A stretch of DNA of 45,461 bases from Clostridiales bacterium (GCA_017428545.1 JAFRQR010000018.1:1-45461); one strand, 5' to 3'. Shown: positions 16,794-26,273, counted from the first letter of the stretch. Made by a program: numbers and translations. The notes: generated by a model not told the origin, from the sequence alone.

Positions 16794-18116
16794 TTATACG
16801 TTCTCCACCGTTCCGAGGAATACCGGAAGGCCAGTCTCCATATCTACGATCGCGTATGCATACGGACGGTCGCAGTAGACTTCGCGGACCGGTTCAGGCT
16901 CTGCCACGCAGGCATCTTCTACCATGACTGCCGTAGCTGCCGCTGCCTTAGTACCGTTTCTGTCAACTTCGATGAAGGTCTTATGGATGACAGTGGAGAT
17001 ATAAGGAGAAGAGTTTGCCATATTGGAGAAGTCTGCTTTATCTGCGTCAAAAGCATCTGTCATGCCCATATCCTGCAGGATGTTCGAGAGCGTGACGCTG
17101 TACTCCGTTTTGAATTCCGGCATCATGGTATAAACATCAGCGGAAGCATCCATGCTCTCCCAGAATTCCCAGTACTCGTCAGCTGTCATGTCTGCCATAA
17201 ACTCGTTGATATCGATCGACTCGTCGTTCGGGAGGATCGTCATAAAGGCATACTTTCCGTCATCGTATTCTTTCAGGAATCCTTTTGCCTCACTGTTAGA
17301 AAGATACATGGACTCGGTCGAGGAAAGGAACATCTGCGTGGATCTGTCTCCCTTGCCGTTGGTAAATACATTTGTATTGACCTGGTAATCTTCGTATCCC
17401 GTCTTCCATGTGCCGTCGAACGTGATGGCATTGACAAGGACCATCAGGCCTTGGCCGTCCAGATTATTGATCAGATCATGGATCCTGTCTTTCGTTTTTG
17501 CCTCGACCCAGGAATTGATCATATCGGCTCCGCTCTGATTAAAAGGAAGGACCGACACACCTGCGTCGAAATGCTTTTGTACATAATCGAGATAGTCTTC
17601 GTAAATGTTCTCGGTCTTATCTTCGTTGAGCCAGACGGAATTTGCCACCTGAAGCGATTCGTTCTTCAAGGCATTCATGCGCTGTTCACCGAACTGCAGA
17701 GCTGCTTCGTTACCTGCGCCCGGCACCATCGTATTCATCATCTGGGAAAGTGTCTCGCCGTCAGCTCCGGCTGCGGTCATCTCCAGTGCAAGAAGAATGG
17801 AATCCGAAGAGATCAGAACATTTTCTCCGTTGGCTTCTTGTGCGCATTCTTTCATCAGTCCGAAGATGAATTCGGAATAAGCCTTTTTCAGTTCTTCATC
17901 CGTCATCTCTGTTCCGGATTTCGCGGACAGCTCGAAAACCGCCTGCTTTCCGTTCTCTCTCTTTACCGTGGGAACATCCAGTGTAATCTCGCTGACCGGA
18001 TCTTCTCCCGTCTTGTTTTTCTTGGAAGAATTCTTAGTATCCTTTTTTCCTGTGCATCCTGCCGCCATAGACATAATTACGGATGCGATCAATAATGCGG
18101 CTACTCTCTTTTTCAT
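16794..18116 (-). CDS. Serpin, lipoprotein-anchored, inhibitory type (serpin 2)
   Basis: 440 aa from ATG 18116 (GAGG nine bases upstream); an in-frame TTG at 18149 lacks a good ribosome binding site. The lipobox is SMAAGC (C21). The serpin core matches serpin 1 along most of its length, including VLVNAITFDGTWK and FAYAIVD-type C-terminal strands. The hinge GTKAAAATAVM (388-398) is of the inhibitory type. Counting from P15, P1-P1' is near A402-C403 and the loop is acidic (VEDACVAEPEP), unlike serpin 1, so the two probably trap different proteases. The TetR gene lies just downstream but has its own start region. Confidence 0.93.
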   Translation of the reverse strand: MKKRVAALLIASVIMSMAAGCTGKKDTKNSSKKNKTGEDPVSEITLDVPTVKRENGKQAVFELSAKSGTEMTDEELKKAYSEFIFGLMKECAQEANGENVLISSDSILLALEMTAAGADGETLSQMMNTMVPGAGNEAALQFGEQRMNALKNESLQVANSVWLNEDKTENIYEDYLDYVQKHFDAGVSVLPFNQSGADMINSWVEAKTKDRIHDLINNLDGQGLMVLVNAITFDGTWKTGYEDYQVNTNVFTNGKGDRSTQMFLSSTESMYLSNSEAKGFLKEYDDGKYAFMTILPNDESIDINEFMADMTADEYWEFWESMDASADVYTMMPEFKTEYSVTLSNILQDMGMTDAFDADKADFSNMANSSPYISTVIHKTFIEVDRNGTKAAAATAVMVEDACVAEPEPVREVYCDRPYAYAIVDMETGLPVFLGTVENV

Positions 18117-18302
18117 TTTCTTTTTCCTCTCTTTTTCAAAGTTTTTCAACTTCGCGATTTAAGTGTTTTTGCATTAAGAATTGTGAGATCAATCGCAAGG
18201 TCATTCTGCATATATGACGAGACGATTTTCCGTTTTGTTGCAAACCTCTCAAGAAAGATTTTCCCCGAACTTTTATTGTTCGTCTGTTGGATAAGTTTTG
18301 GT

Positions 18303-18340
18303 AAAAAAGGCTGTCCCAGGCTACAAACTTGAGACAGCCT
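18303..18340 (-). terminator. Terminator of the solute-binding protein gene
   Basis: GGCTGTC pairs with GACAGCC across a loop, followed on the minus strand by six T; it lies 22 bases beyond the stop at 18362. Confidence 0.85.
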
Positions 18341-18361
18341 CTATTCTATCGATGCCGAATC

Positions 18362-20650
18362 TTACGTCCTGCGCTCGTCCAACACCAGCTGAACCCGCTT
18401 GTTGATAAGATCTATCACTTCATCCATGCTCTTCTGATCCGAAAACCAGGGAGCAGTCTCTTCCATGACGATATCTATGATCTCTATATCTGGATAGAAA
18501 ACCATATGTGCCGAACGGATCGTTTCCAAAAAGGCGTTCTTTTCCTCTTCCGTAAGCGCAGGCTGCTGATCAATAGACCAATTATCAGCACCTTCAGCTT
18601 TGCGTTTCCAGAAATCTTCATGGTCCAATGGGTTCTCCAAAAACTCGAACAACTCTTCCAAAGAATCCCATCGGACAGGATAATCTCCCAGAGAGTAATT
18701 CGGATTCCTCATATCGTATTCCTGACAGTCTGCCGAAAGCAGGAAGCAGATAAATTCCCATGCGCCTTCTTCGTCTTTACAGTTTGTCGAAACAGATACA
18801 CTCTCTGTCGGCCAGAAGCACATTCCTGCGCCCGAAGCGGAGAGGTAGCCATAGGGTTCTCTTGAAGACCTGGACTCATAAGATCCGGAAATGATCTCTC
18901 CGGTATATTCGGCACAGAGAGTCCAAGAGCCGAATACGCACTGTCTTTCACTGGCATTTTCGATCTCCTGACTGCTCAAGCAATGTTCTTTTGCCAGATG
19001 AAGCAGAGCACGGAATTCCGGGGTATCGAAGCGGGCTTCGTGTTTTTCTTCATCAATAAACGAAGATAGATCGTAGCAAAGAGTACTTCGTAAATAATCC
19101 GATCCTGTCGTCCACTTTAATGCTCTCCCGTCTGCATGCTGATCCATGTACTCGGCCCAACTGACATAAGTAGCCATCTGGTCCAGATTGCAGTCTTTCT
19201 CCTTTTCAAGAGATCTTAGCCTATAGAACAACGGAATTGTGTAGAGCGCGCCATCGTTCTCCATCACATCGGTCAGATTAGTCAGATACTGATCCTTCCA
19301 GGCAGTTCCCATGCTCTCACAAGCCGGCTTCAGATCCATAAAGAGTCCGCCGTACTCAAAGAATCTTGTGTCTATGCGGCCACTGCTATCCGAGTAAAAC
19401 TGGTCCCGAATGAAAATGTCCGGGCCGTCACCGTTCATCAGCACCTTCCACAACTGGTCATCCAAAGCATTTTGGTATGCAGTATAGTCAACATATCCTT
19501 CCTGATCCAAAAAACCATTCGGATCCAGAATAGATTCGTAATCGACAAGTTCAACCGCATACTTTTCGCTTTTCTTGTTGAAGGTCTCCATGATCCACTG
19601 ATATTTTTCATTATAGGTGATCATATTTCCTGCAACCTTAAGCACGATCTTTCCCTCGGTCGGGTCATCTTCAGGAAAGAGAAAAGCTGACTTGCTTTCA
19701 TTTCGATCCCAGACAAAAATGGAGCTGCCTTCTTTTGAGATCGTGTATTCTTGTTTTCCGACTTGACTGACCTCTGCGTGATTCCAGTCTGCAAACCGTC
19801 TCCAACTTCCTGTGGATTCTTCAAGCATCCAAATACCGCTTTCGTTTTCAAGATACTGTTTACCATCTATGTTCCGCAGGCATTTCGGATATTCAGGCAG
19901 TTCGATCGTTCCCGCTTGTTTCAGTTTCATCTCACTGTCCACAAACAGGAGTTCATACTCCGTAGGGCTGAGTTGCTGGCCCAGAGTATACATTTGCTCC
20001 CCATTCCAAAAGAAACACTCTGTCAGCGCATTGTCATCAAGTTTCATCTTCAGGCTTCCATCAGAAAGATCATATCCTCTGCACGAGGTAACACCGGAAG
20101 TAGACCACATGGAAACATAAAGGACGTTATCCCGAAGCGCAATGACTTCACCGAAGCGCATGTCGTCATCCATCTTTGGATCGATCACCGTGGCGGTACT
20201 ATGCGTATCAGGATCGAACGAAAGAACTTTTAACTCGTTATAATCACTGAACGCAATAAGTATGGAACTCTCATACTCAAACATCATACAGTATGGAATT
20301 GCCCCCGCTTCGCAGTCGAGCTTGAAACGATCCTTTCTGTCTCCCTGCAAACTGAATTCTTCCATGAAGAATCCTTGTTCGTTGCCGACAAGTATCCAAA
20401 TGGCAGTATCGGTAACCAAGCCTCCGTATACAGTCTGCTTATTCGCATTTTCCGAAGTCAGTGTATCGATCACTACACTCCCGAAATATGAGACCGGACC
20501 ATCCGTATTCAGTGAAAACTCAGTTTTCTCCTGTGCAGACACCGAGACGGATGGATCAGATTTTCCGGAATCAGAGCGATTGCAACCCGTTATTGAAATG
20601 ATGGCAATAGAGAGGCATAAGATTAGAGAAATACGTCTTACTACGTTCAT
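18362..20650 (-). CDS. Extracellular solute-binding lipoprotein with N-terminal propeller-like domain
   Basis: 762 aa. The lipobox is SITGC (C23). Residues about 45-330 contain repeated beta-strand units (VYGGLVTDTAIWILVGNEQ, LSFDPDTHSTATVID, QMYTLGQQ and others) suggestive of a beta-propeller. The C-terminal half (about 345-762) reads as a family 1 type extracellular solute-binding protein: a GPDIFIRDQF motif, a MENDGALYTIPLFY segment, and a WEFICFLLSADCQEY region near the end. No permease genes are adjacent, so it may be a sensor or serve an uptake system elsewhere. Cotranscribed with the NlpC/P60 gene, 13 bases away. Confidence 0.8.
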   Translation of the reverse strand: MNVVRRISLILCLSIAIISITGCNRSDSGKSDPSVSVSAQEKTEFSLNTDGPVSYFGSVVIDTLTSENANKQTVYGGLVTDTAIWILVGNEQGFFMEEFSLQGDRKDRFKLDCEAGAIPYCMMFEYESSILIAFSDYNELKVLSFDPDTHSTATVIDPKMDDDMRFGEVIALRDNVLYVSMWSTSGVTSCRGYDLSDGSLKMKLDDNALTECFFWNGEQMYTLGQQLSPTEYELLFVDSEMKLKQAGTIELPEYPKCLRNIDGKQYLENESGIWMLEESTGSWRRFADWNHAEVSQVGKQEYTISKEGSSIFVWDRNESKSAFLFPEDDPTEGKIVLKVAGNMITYNEKYQWIMETFNKKSEKYAVELVDYESILDPNGFLDQEGYVDYTAYQNALDDQLWKVLMNGDGPDIFIRDQFYSDSSGRIDTRFFEYGGLFMDLKPACESMGTAWKDQYLTNLTDVMENDGALYTIPLFYRLRSLEKEKDCNLDQMATYVSWAEYMDQHADGRALKWTTGSDYLRSTLCYDLSSFIDEEKHEARFDTPEFRALLHLAKEHCLSSQEIENASERQCVFGSWTLCAEYTGEIISGSYESRSSREPYGYLSASGAGMCFWPTESVSVSTNCKDEEGAWEFICFLLSADCQEYDMRNPNYSLGDYPVRWDSLEELFEFLENPLDHEDFWKRKAEGADNWSIDQQPALTEEEKNAFLETIRSAHMVFYPDIEIIDIVMEETAPWFSDQKSMDEVIDLINKRVQLVLDERRT

Positions 20651-20663
20651 GAATCAGAACTCC

Positions 20664-21419
20664 TCAGGAAAAACCTATGGGAACATATCCTTCAGACGCC
20701 AAGTCACTCCAAGTCATTTTTTTGTTGTGGCGCCAAGTCGACAAGTATTCTCCGTCATCCCATCCGATCTGATCAGTGATATATACGCATCCCGAACCGA
20801 CGCCTTCGACGAAGATTACATGTTTTGTCCCGCTAGTGTATTTCAAACAACAGTCGCCTTTTTTCAGTTTATTGTAATGGGTGCTCATAGCATGGTCAGC
20901 CACATATTCCGAAGTATCATTATAATCTCCCATCGTATAGGTTCCCACATTCACTAAATTGTAAGTAGAATTGGCCCCGGTCTTTGCACATGACAAATAA
21001 CTGCCGGTATAGATACTGGCATATCCGATAGATGGGAACTTAAACTTCCAAGCCAAAGCGGGAACTGTAGAACAATCATTCCCGACTTTCGCATTTCCAC
21101 TATAAGTCAACGTATTTGTTTTATAGTCCAGATTGCCTCTTGAGAGAAAATCGCTGTACGTCGTGTTGTGCGTCTGTGTATACGGCATTCCCTTATACAC
21201 GATATTGGGAGTATATGTGTGGTTCCAGATATATAATGACGAACTGGTCTTCCACTTGATATATGCCATATCTCTCAGATCGTAAACCGCTCTGTTTCTT
21301 TCAGCCGCAGTAGGAGCAGCTTGAACTTTTACACCTGCGATTTTGGTCGGATCACTTGTCAATCCAACCATCAGAAAAATGATCAGCACAACCAGTGCCG
21401 ACCTAATGAATTTTGCCAT
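20664..21419 (-). CDS. Secreted NlpC/P60-like cysteine peptidase
   Basis: 251 aa from ATG 21419 with a strong AAAGGAGG. The N-terminus is a signal peptide (hydrophobic 7-20, cleavage near VQAAP). A Cys in VGNDCSTVP (C116) and a His in GTKHVIFVEGV (H200), preceded by LKKGDC, follow the order and spacing of NlpC/P60 domains, with the conserved G-D before the His strand. It probably cleaves cell-wall peptides or amides outside the cell, though it could act on a different substrate. First gene of the unit with the solute-binding protein. Confidence 0.72.
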   Translation of the reverse strand: MAKFIRSALVVLIIFLMVGLTSDPTKIAGVKVQAAPTAAERNRAVYDLRDMAYIKWKTSSSLYIWNHTYTPNIVYKGMPYTQTHNTTYSDFLSRGNLDYKTNTLTYSGNAKVGNDCSTVPALAWKFKFPSIGYASIYTGSYLSCAKTGANSTYNLVNVGTYTMGDYNDTSEYVADHAMSTHYNKLKKGDCCLKYTSGTKHVIFVEGVGSGCVYITDQIGWDDGEYLSTWRHNKKMTWSDLASEGYVPIGFS

Positions 21420-21465
21420 TTTAAAAAATCCTCCTTTATGTGTGAAACTCAACACCCCAAATCAG

Positions 21466-21494
21466 AGTATACCTTTGTCTCAGGACCACTTCAA
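21466..21494 (-). promoter_or_regulatory. Promoter of the NlpC/P60-solute-binding protein unit
   Basis: TTGAAG (21489-21494), 17 bases, TATACT (21466-21471): a good sigma-A promoter 47 bases upstream of the ribosome-bound start. Confidence 0.7.
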
Positions 21495-21581
21495 TGGGTA
21501 AACGAAGAAAAATCAAAAACGGCACGATTTAGGAAGAAGGTTTTTCATGCGTTGAACCGGGCACTCTTCATCTCATGATGA

Positions 21582-21619
21582 AATGAACCCCCAAAGTTTT
21601 TCAACTTTGGAGGTCCATT
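21582..21619. repeat. Long imperfect hairpin after the ABC exporter
   Basis: A 17-bp stem with two mismatches and a short loop, between the stop of the permease (21645) and the promoter of the NlpC/P60 gene. No U-run follows on either strand, so it is not a typical terminator; it may protect the 3' end of the exporter mRNA. Confidence 0.55.
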
Positions 21620-21644
21620 CATTTGCTTCTGATGGGTATGTTTT

Positions 21645-22790
21645 TTACTCGTTAACGATCTTTTCGTTATTGAACAGGTTGCTGACAACACCGAGACAGA
21701 AGATACCGAATACGATGTTGATCACACAGGTGATCAGGATATCGGTCGTAGATACTCCGGAAAGGAGAATGTTCTTTGTCAGATACGAAGCGTTCCACAT
21801 CGGGATCAGATAGTTCTTGGATCCGAAACTTGTGAGCACGCCATCGAAACCTGCGTTGGATGTCAGGAAGGATCCGAGGAACAGGACCATGATCGGGATG
21901 ACAGAAAGTGTCTGCGCCTGACGTGCGGTCTTTGCCAGCGTGGAGATGATCAGGATCAATCCTACGAGAGCAAATGCTTCGCAGATGATGACGATGAATG
22001 TCAGAATATAGTCTTTTGCCGCATAAGAAACAGCATATTCACCCAACATTTCATTAAACTTCGACATCAGGTAGGCAAGACCCGCAAAAGCGGAGATCGC
22101 ACTGGCGCCTGCTGCCGTCATGACGGCAAGTGCTTTACCGATGGCAACACTTGATCTTCTTACCGGAGTGATCAGAACGGTGTTGAGGAAGTTGCTTTCC
22201 TTATCGCCTGCGATGATGTTACTTGCAAGAGACATGATACCGTAGATGATCGTCATGACCAGAAGGCCAGGGACCATACTTGCGATCATGTTCTTCGCCT
22301 GATAATCTTCATCGCCGAGATCGTATTTTACGGAAGCATCCGCGTTGATCGTAAATACCTCCGGGCGGAGTGTATCCAGAAGCGTGGAGATCTTCTCGCG
22401 AAGTTTCAGAGAATCGTTATCTGAAGAATTGTAATAGATCTCGATGTTCGGAACATTAATACCGTCCGGATCGATCGTGAAGTTTTCCGGGAAGATGACG
22501 AGCATCTTGTCTTCTTTGCTCTTAATGTTCTCAATAGTGGTTTCTTTATCGACTTCCTTATCGGAAAAACCGATCGCCTTTAAACTTTCGGACAGTTCCT
22601 GCGGAGCATTGATGCAGTAAGCGTTGTAGGTCTTCTCCTCAGTCTCGTCTGTATCAGCAAAGGCCGTCATCAGGTAGCCTTCCATGAACATCAAGCCAAA
22701 CGGAAGAAGAATGCACATCAAAAGGATCGCTTTGTCTTTTAAGATCGATTTGATCTCTTTTTTAAATACTGTGGAAATATCTTTAAACAT
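21645..22790 (-). CDS. natB: ABC-2 exporter permease (NatB-like)
   Basis: 381 aa. One N-terminal helix (about 20-42), a large extracytoplasmic domain (45-170; LVIFPENFTIDPD, NIEIYYNSSDNDSLK) and about five C-terminal helices, the layout of NatB-type ABC-2 permeases. It follows its ATPase in the same operon, 34 bases apart. NatAB exports sodium in Bacillus; the substrate here is unproven, so the symbol marks resemblance only. Confidence 0.82.
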   Translation of the reverse strand: MFKDISTVFKKEIKSILKDKAILLMCILLPFGLMFMEGYLMTAFADTDETEEKTYNAYCINAPQELSESLKAIGFSDKEVDKETTIENIKSKEDKMLVIFPENFTIDPDGINVPNIEIYYNSSDNDSLKLREKISTLLDTLRPEVFTINADASVKYDLGDEDYQAKNMIASMVPGLLVMTIIYGIMSLASNIIAGDKESNFLNTVLITPVRRSSVAIGKALAVMTAAGASAISAFAGLAYLMSKFNEMLGEYAVSYAAKDYILTFIVIICEAFALVGLILIISTLAKTARQAQTLSVIPIMVLFLGSFLTSNAGFDGVLTSFGSKNYLIPMWNASYLTKNILLSGVSTTDILITCVINIVFGIFCLGVVSNLFNNEKIVNE

Positions 22791-22824
22791 AAACTTTCAC
22801 CTATCTTAATCTTTTCTTTCGTAA

Positions 22825-23592
22825 TCACTTTTTCTGATACTGCGTGTAGATGTCGTAGAAAGAATCTTCCAAAGAACGTCCCTGCATAAGATTCGGCAGA
22901 GTGTCGTTGACGACGATCTTTCCGTTGACGATCATAGCCGCGCGGTCACAGATCTTCTCGACCAGATCGAAAAGATGGGTGGAAATGATCATGCATTTTC
23001 CTTGTTCTTTCATGTGAAGGATAAACTCACGAACATCGCGCGAAGCGATAATATCCAGTCCGTTGGTCGGTTCATCGAAGATGATGAAATCCGGGTCATG
23101 AATGACCGAGATGACCAGCGATACTTTCTGTCTCATACCCTGAGAGAGCTTGCTGATCTTTGTATCGGCAAAAGCATCTACTCCGAATTTGGAAAAGAGC
23201 TCTTTCTTTCTTTCGTCTGCCTTTTCCTTCGGTATGTGATAAAGTCCCGCGAAATAATCGAACATGTCGTTTGCCGTGGATTTTTTATCCAGTGCCAGAT
23301 CCGTTGTCAGAAATGCAAAATTGTTCTTGATCTCAAGCTGATCGCCCTTGATGCTTTTCCCGTCGTAAAGGACGTCGCCGGTGTCCGGCTTAATCAATGT
23401 TGCGAGCATTCTCATTGTCGTCGTCTTACCCGCACCGTTCGGTCCTAAAAGGCCGAATACTTCACCTGAGTGGCATGTAAAACTGACATCATCTACCGCT
23501 ACCTTTTTTCTGGTCGGAAGATCCAGCGTGCGTCTCTGCCTCTCACTAAGCGTAAATGATTTGCTTAGATTTTTCGCTTCCAGCGTATGCAT
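22825..23592 (-). CDS. natA: ABC exporter ATPase (NatA-like)
   Basis: 255 aa. Walker A GPNGAGKT (50-57), signature LSQGM, Walker B FIIFDEPTNGLD and the H-loop histidine in ISTHLFD are all present. Residues 17-33 hold a short extra segment rich in Arg/Lys typical of NatA-type ATPases. The start follows GGGAGG. It powers the permease downstream. No clear promoter was seen in the 200 bases to the divergent HAD gene. Confidence 0.92.
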   Translation of the reverse strand: MHTLEAKNLSKSFTLSERQRRTLDLPTRKKVAVDDVSFTCHSGEVFGLLGPNGAGKTTTMRMLATLIKPDTGDVLYDGKSIKGDQLEIKNNFAFLTTDLALDKKSTANDMFDYFAGLYHIPKEKADERKKELFSKFGVDAFADTKISKLSQGMRQKVSLVISVIHDPDFIIFDEPTNGLDIIASRDVREFILHMKEQGKCMIISTHLFDLVEKICDRAAMIVNGKIVVNDTLPNLMQGRSLEDSFYDIYTQYQKK

Positions 23593-23793
23593 AAATAATA
23601 TCCTCCCTGTTTCTTGTCCCCTACATGATAGACATCTTTTCTAAAGCAATCGCTAATTTATCTATCTCAAAGGTAAAGATTTGGTAAAGCCATGCTTTCC
23701 AAATGCCACGATATAGAGTACCACATAATCCGGAAATGCAAGTGACACTTTTCGCATTATGGTAAAATGAGGAAAACCGAAGGAGAAGGATCT

Positions 23794-24453
23794 ATGAAAG
23801 AGAAAAAAGGAATCATCTTCGACATGGACGGCACGGTCTGGGACAGTTCCGAGAACGTCGCCAAAGCATGGACCGTAAAGATAAAAGAAGCAGGCTTCGA
23901 TAAATTCGTTACCCAGGATGATATTAAAAGCGTTATGGGAAAGCCGATGGATGTCATCGCCGATACCCTCTTTACATATACGAAAAAAGGCAAGCAGAGA
24001 AACGCTCTTCGCGAAGCCTGCGAGAACTACGAAAACGATTATTTAAGAGAACACGGCGGCACGCTTTACCCGGATGTTTTTGAAACATGGGAGAAACTGA
24101 AAAAGAACGGCTACCACCTTTACATCGTCAGCAACTGCCAGGCCGGTTACATCGAGGCATTCCTCGAATACTTTAAGGTCCCGTGGGGAGATCCGTCCTG
24201 CCTGATCGAAGATATCGAGTGCTACGGAAATAACTTCCTGCAGAAGGATGAAAACATCAAGCTTCTGGCCGAAAGAAATAAGCTTACGAAAGCCTGCTAT
24301 GTCGGTGATATCCAGAGCGATTATGATGCTACGGCAAAAGCGGGATTGCCGTTTATCCATGCCAAGTACGGATTCGGCACGATCAATGTCCCCGTCCCGG
24401 AAATCAAGAAGTTCAGTGACTTGACCAAAGTAGTGAAGGAGGTCCTCAAATGA
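23794..24453 (+). CDS. HAD-superfamily phosphatase coupled to glycerol-1-phosphate dehydrogenase
   Basis: 219 aa from ATG 23794 (AAGGAGAAGG). Motif I is IIFDMDGTVWDS, motif II YIVSNC, then KDENIKLLAERN and motif IV YVGDIQSDYDATAKAG. It resembles Gph-type phosphatases. Its TGA overlaps the ATG of the next gene (ATGA), so the two products are made together. A phosphatase acting on glycerol 1-phosphate or a derived lipid phosphate is a reasonable guess, not shown. TAAAAT about 24 bases upstream may be part of its promoter. Confidence 0.87.
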   Translation: MKEKKGIIFDMDGTVWDSSENVAKAWTVKIKEAGFDKFVTQDDIKSVMGKPMDVIADTLFTYTKKGKQRNALREACENYENDYLREHGGTLYPDVFETWEKLKKNGYHLYIVSNCQAGYIEAFLEYFKVPWGDPSCLIEDIECYGNNFLQKDENIKLLAERNKLTKACYVGDIQSDYDATAKAGLPFIHAKYGFGTINVPVPEIKKFSDLTKVVKEVLK

Positions 24454-25505
24454 ATAAGAATCATATCAACATTCCTTCTATCCTTAAGATCGAAAAAGGT
24501 GTCACTTCTAAGATCGGCACATACTTAAAAGACGCCGATCTTACCGATGTCACGATCCTTTTCGGAAACGGCCTGATCTCCATGTTCGGAGAAACGGTTT
24601 TTAAATCCTGCGAAGAAGCCGGTGTCACGATCCTTCATCATCAGGAAATGGATACCGTAGATTTTAACGATATCTCAGATCTGGCTTTCCAGATCCCGAA
24701 CAAGACCAAGGCCATCATCGGCATGGGCGGCGGAAAAGTCATCGATGCCGCCAAGTATATCGGATTTCTTCTTCATATCCCGTTTATCAGCGTGCCGACC
24801 AGTTCCTCATCCGACGGTTTTTCCAGTTCGAGCGCCTCACTTACGATTGGCGGTCACAGAAGATCTCTTCCTGCGAAACTTGCTTTCGGTATCCTCGTTG
24901 ATACCGACGTCATCAAGAGCGCACCTGTTCGTTTCCTGTATTCCGGTATCGGCGATATGGTCGCAAAGATCTCCTCTACCTATGACTGGCAGCACGAAGA
25001 AGATCTCGGCTATGACGAAGTTAATGATTTTGCGTTCATGATCGCGAAAAAAGCCGTCAATTCCTTCGTCAGAACTCCGTTTGAGTCCATTAACGAAGAG
25101 CTCTTTCTCAAAGAGCTTCTCGACTCCCTTGCCATGAGCGGCATCGCCAACGAGATCGCCGGATCTTCCGCGCCGACCTCCGGAAGCGAGCACCTGATTT
25201 CCCATGCACTTGACCTTCTTCTGGAAAAGCCCCAGCTGCACGGTGTGCAGGTCGGTATCGCCACATACATCATGTGCAAGATCTGTAACCACCGCTACCA
25301 GAGGATCGACACGGTATTTACCAAGACCGGCTTCTGGGATTTCTGTAAGACCCTTGACCTGAAGGCATCTGATTACTGCGACGCAGTCGACATGGCACCT
25401 CAGATCAAGCCGCACAGACATACCTATCTGCACGAAGAAAAGTACCGGGAACTTGCCAAGAAACTCATCGCCGAAGATCCGAAACTCACCGCGATCTTAA
25501 AGTGA
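24450..25505 (+). CDS. Glycerol-1-phosphate dehydrogenase (AraM/EgsA-like)
   Basis: 351 aa, an iron/zinc-type dehydrogenase that reduces dihydroxyacetone phosphate to sn-glycerol 1-phosphate with NAD(P)H. A nucleotide-binding GMGGGKVIDAAKY, the PTSSSSDGFSSSSAS loop, and metal ligands in SGSEHLISHALD and HGVQVGIATY are present, as in AraM of Bacillus and archaeal EgsA. In bacteria the product feeds uncommon glycerol-1-phosphate-based lipids. Coupled to the HAD phosphatase upstream; nothing else of that pathway is in the window. Confidence 0.86.
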   Translation: MNKNHINIPSILKIEKGVTSKIGTYLKDADLTDVTILFGNGLISMFGETVFKSCEEAGVTILHHQEMDTVDFNDISDLAFQIPNKTKAIIGMGGGKVIDAAKYIGFLLHIPFISVPTSSSSDGFSSSSASLTIGGHRRSLPAKLAFGILVDTDVIKSAPVRFLYSGIGDMVAKISSTYDWQHEEDLGYDEVNDFAFMIAKKAVNSFVRTPFESINEELFLKELLDSLAMSGIANEIAGSSAPTSGSEHLISHALDLLLEKPQLHGVQVGIATYIMCKICNHRYQRIDTVFTKTGFWDFCKTLDLKASDYCDAVDMAPQIKPHRHTYLHEEKYRELAKKLIAEDPKLTAILK

Positions 25506-25520
25506 TTTTCTGTCCGTCTA

Positions 25521-25549
25521 TATACAAAAGAACAACTACCCGATATAAT
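25521..25549 (+). promoter_or_regulatory. Putative promoter of the Pro/Thr-rich lipoprotein gene
   Basis: TATACA (25521-25526), 17 bases, TATAAT (25544-25549), about 47 bases upstream of the start. Confidence 0.5.
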
Positions 25550-25595
25550 CAAGCCAAGAAAGAGGCTGTTTCATAAGATCGAGGGAGGTCTTCAC

Positions 25596-26273
25596 ATGAA
25601 AAGAGATCTTCGTTTTTTAGGCATTCTTCTGGCAACCGGGCAGTTGTTTTCTTTGTGCGCCTGCACGAGCAAAAAGCCGGAAGATGGATCGGCTGCCTCT
25701 TCTGATATGATCATATCTTCCGAGATCACCACAAAAGACTCTGAAACAGAAAAGCCGGCCGAATCCTCGACGAAAGAGATGACCACAGGCCGGTCTTCAG
25801 ATACGGCTGTCTCTTCGGTTACCGAAGCCTCCTCCACGGAAAAAGCACCTGCTCCGGATAATACGCCGAAGCCGACTCCCACTCCGATTCCAGCAACGCC
25901 AACTCCCGTGCCGGCAACACCGGTCCCGGAGACTTCTGCTCCGACACCGTCACCTGTCCCTTCAACTCCGACGCCTACGCCGGAACCCGCCACACCCACT
26001 CCATATCCGAAGCCGGATATGGAAGAAGCTGTCAAGCTTCTGCAAAGCCGCGGGTTTACCGCAAGTATCTATAACGGATATGTCGAATTCCACCGCACTT
26101 CAAAATTCGGAGGCCAGGCCAAGTGGCTGGAAGATAAAGGTGTCTGGGCCGTCCGTTATGATGTCATGCCGGATGGCTTTGACGAGTACGGCATGTACTT
26201 CAACTTTTACGGCGAGGGAACGGACATCCTGGAAGTGCTCGACAGTTTCTATCCGTTCCCTATGTTTGACTGA
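25596..26273 (+). CDS. Lipoprotein with long Pro/Thr linker and small C-terminal domain
   Basis: 225 aa. The lipobox is LCAC (C23). Residues about 28-85 are Ser/Thr/Glu-rich and about 86-145 are a P-T-P/P-A-T-type repeat region that should extend from the membrane through the cell wall. The C-terminal 80 residues (EEAVKLLQSRGFTASIYNGYVEFHR to FYPFPMFD) form a compact alpha/beta domain that I do not recognise. It carries AAAAGCAC in the linker (25841-25848). Convergent with the GH3 gene, 22 bases away. Confidence 0.8.
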   Translation: MKRDLRFLGILLATGQLFSLCACTSKKPEDGSAASSDMIISSEITTKDSETEKPAESSTKEMTTGRSSDTAVSSVTEASSTEKAPAPDNTPKPTPTPIPATPTPVPATPVPETSAPTPSPVPSTPTPTPEPATPTPYPKPDMEEAVKLLQSRGFTASIYNGYVEFHRTSKFGGQAKWLEDKGVWAVRYDVMPDGFDEYGMYFNFYGEGTDILEVLDSFYPFPMFD

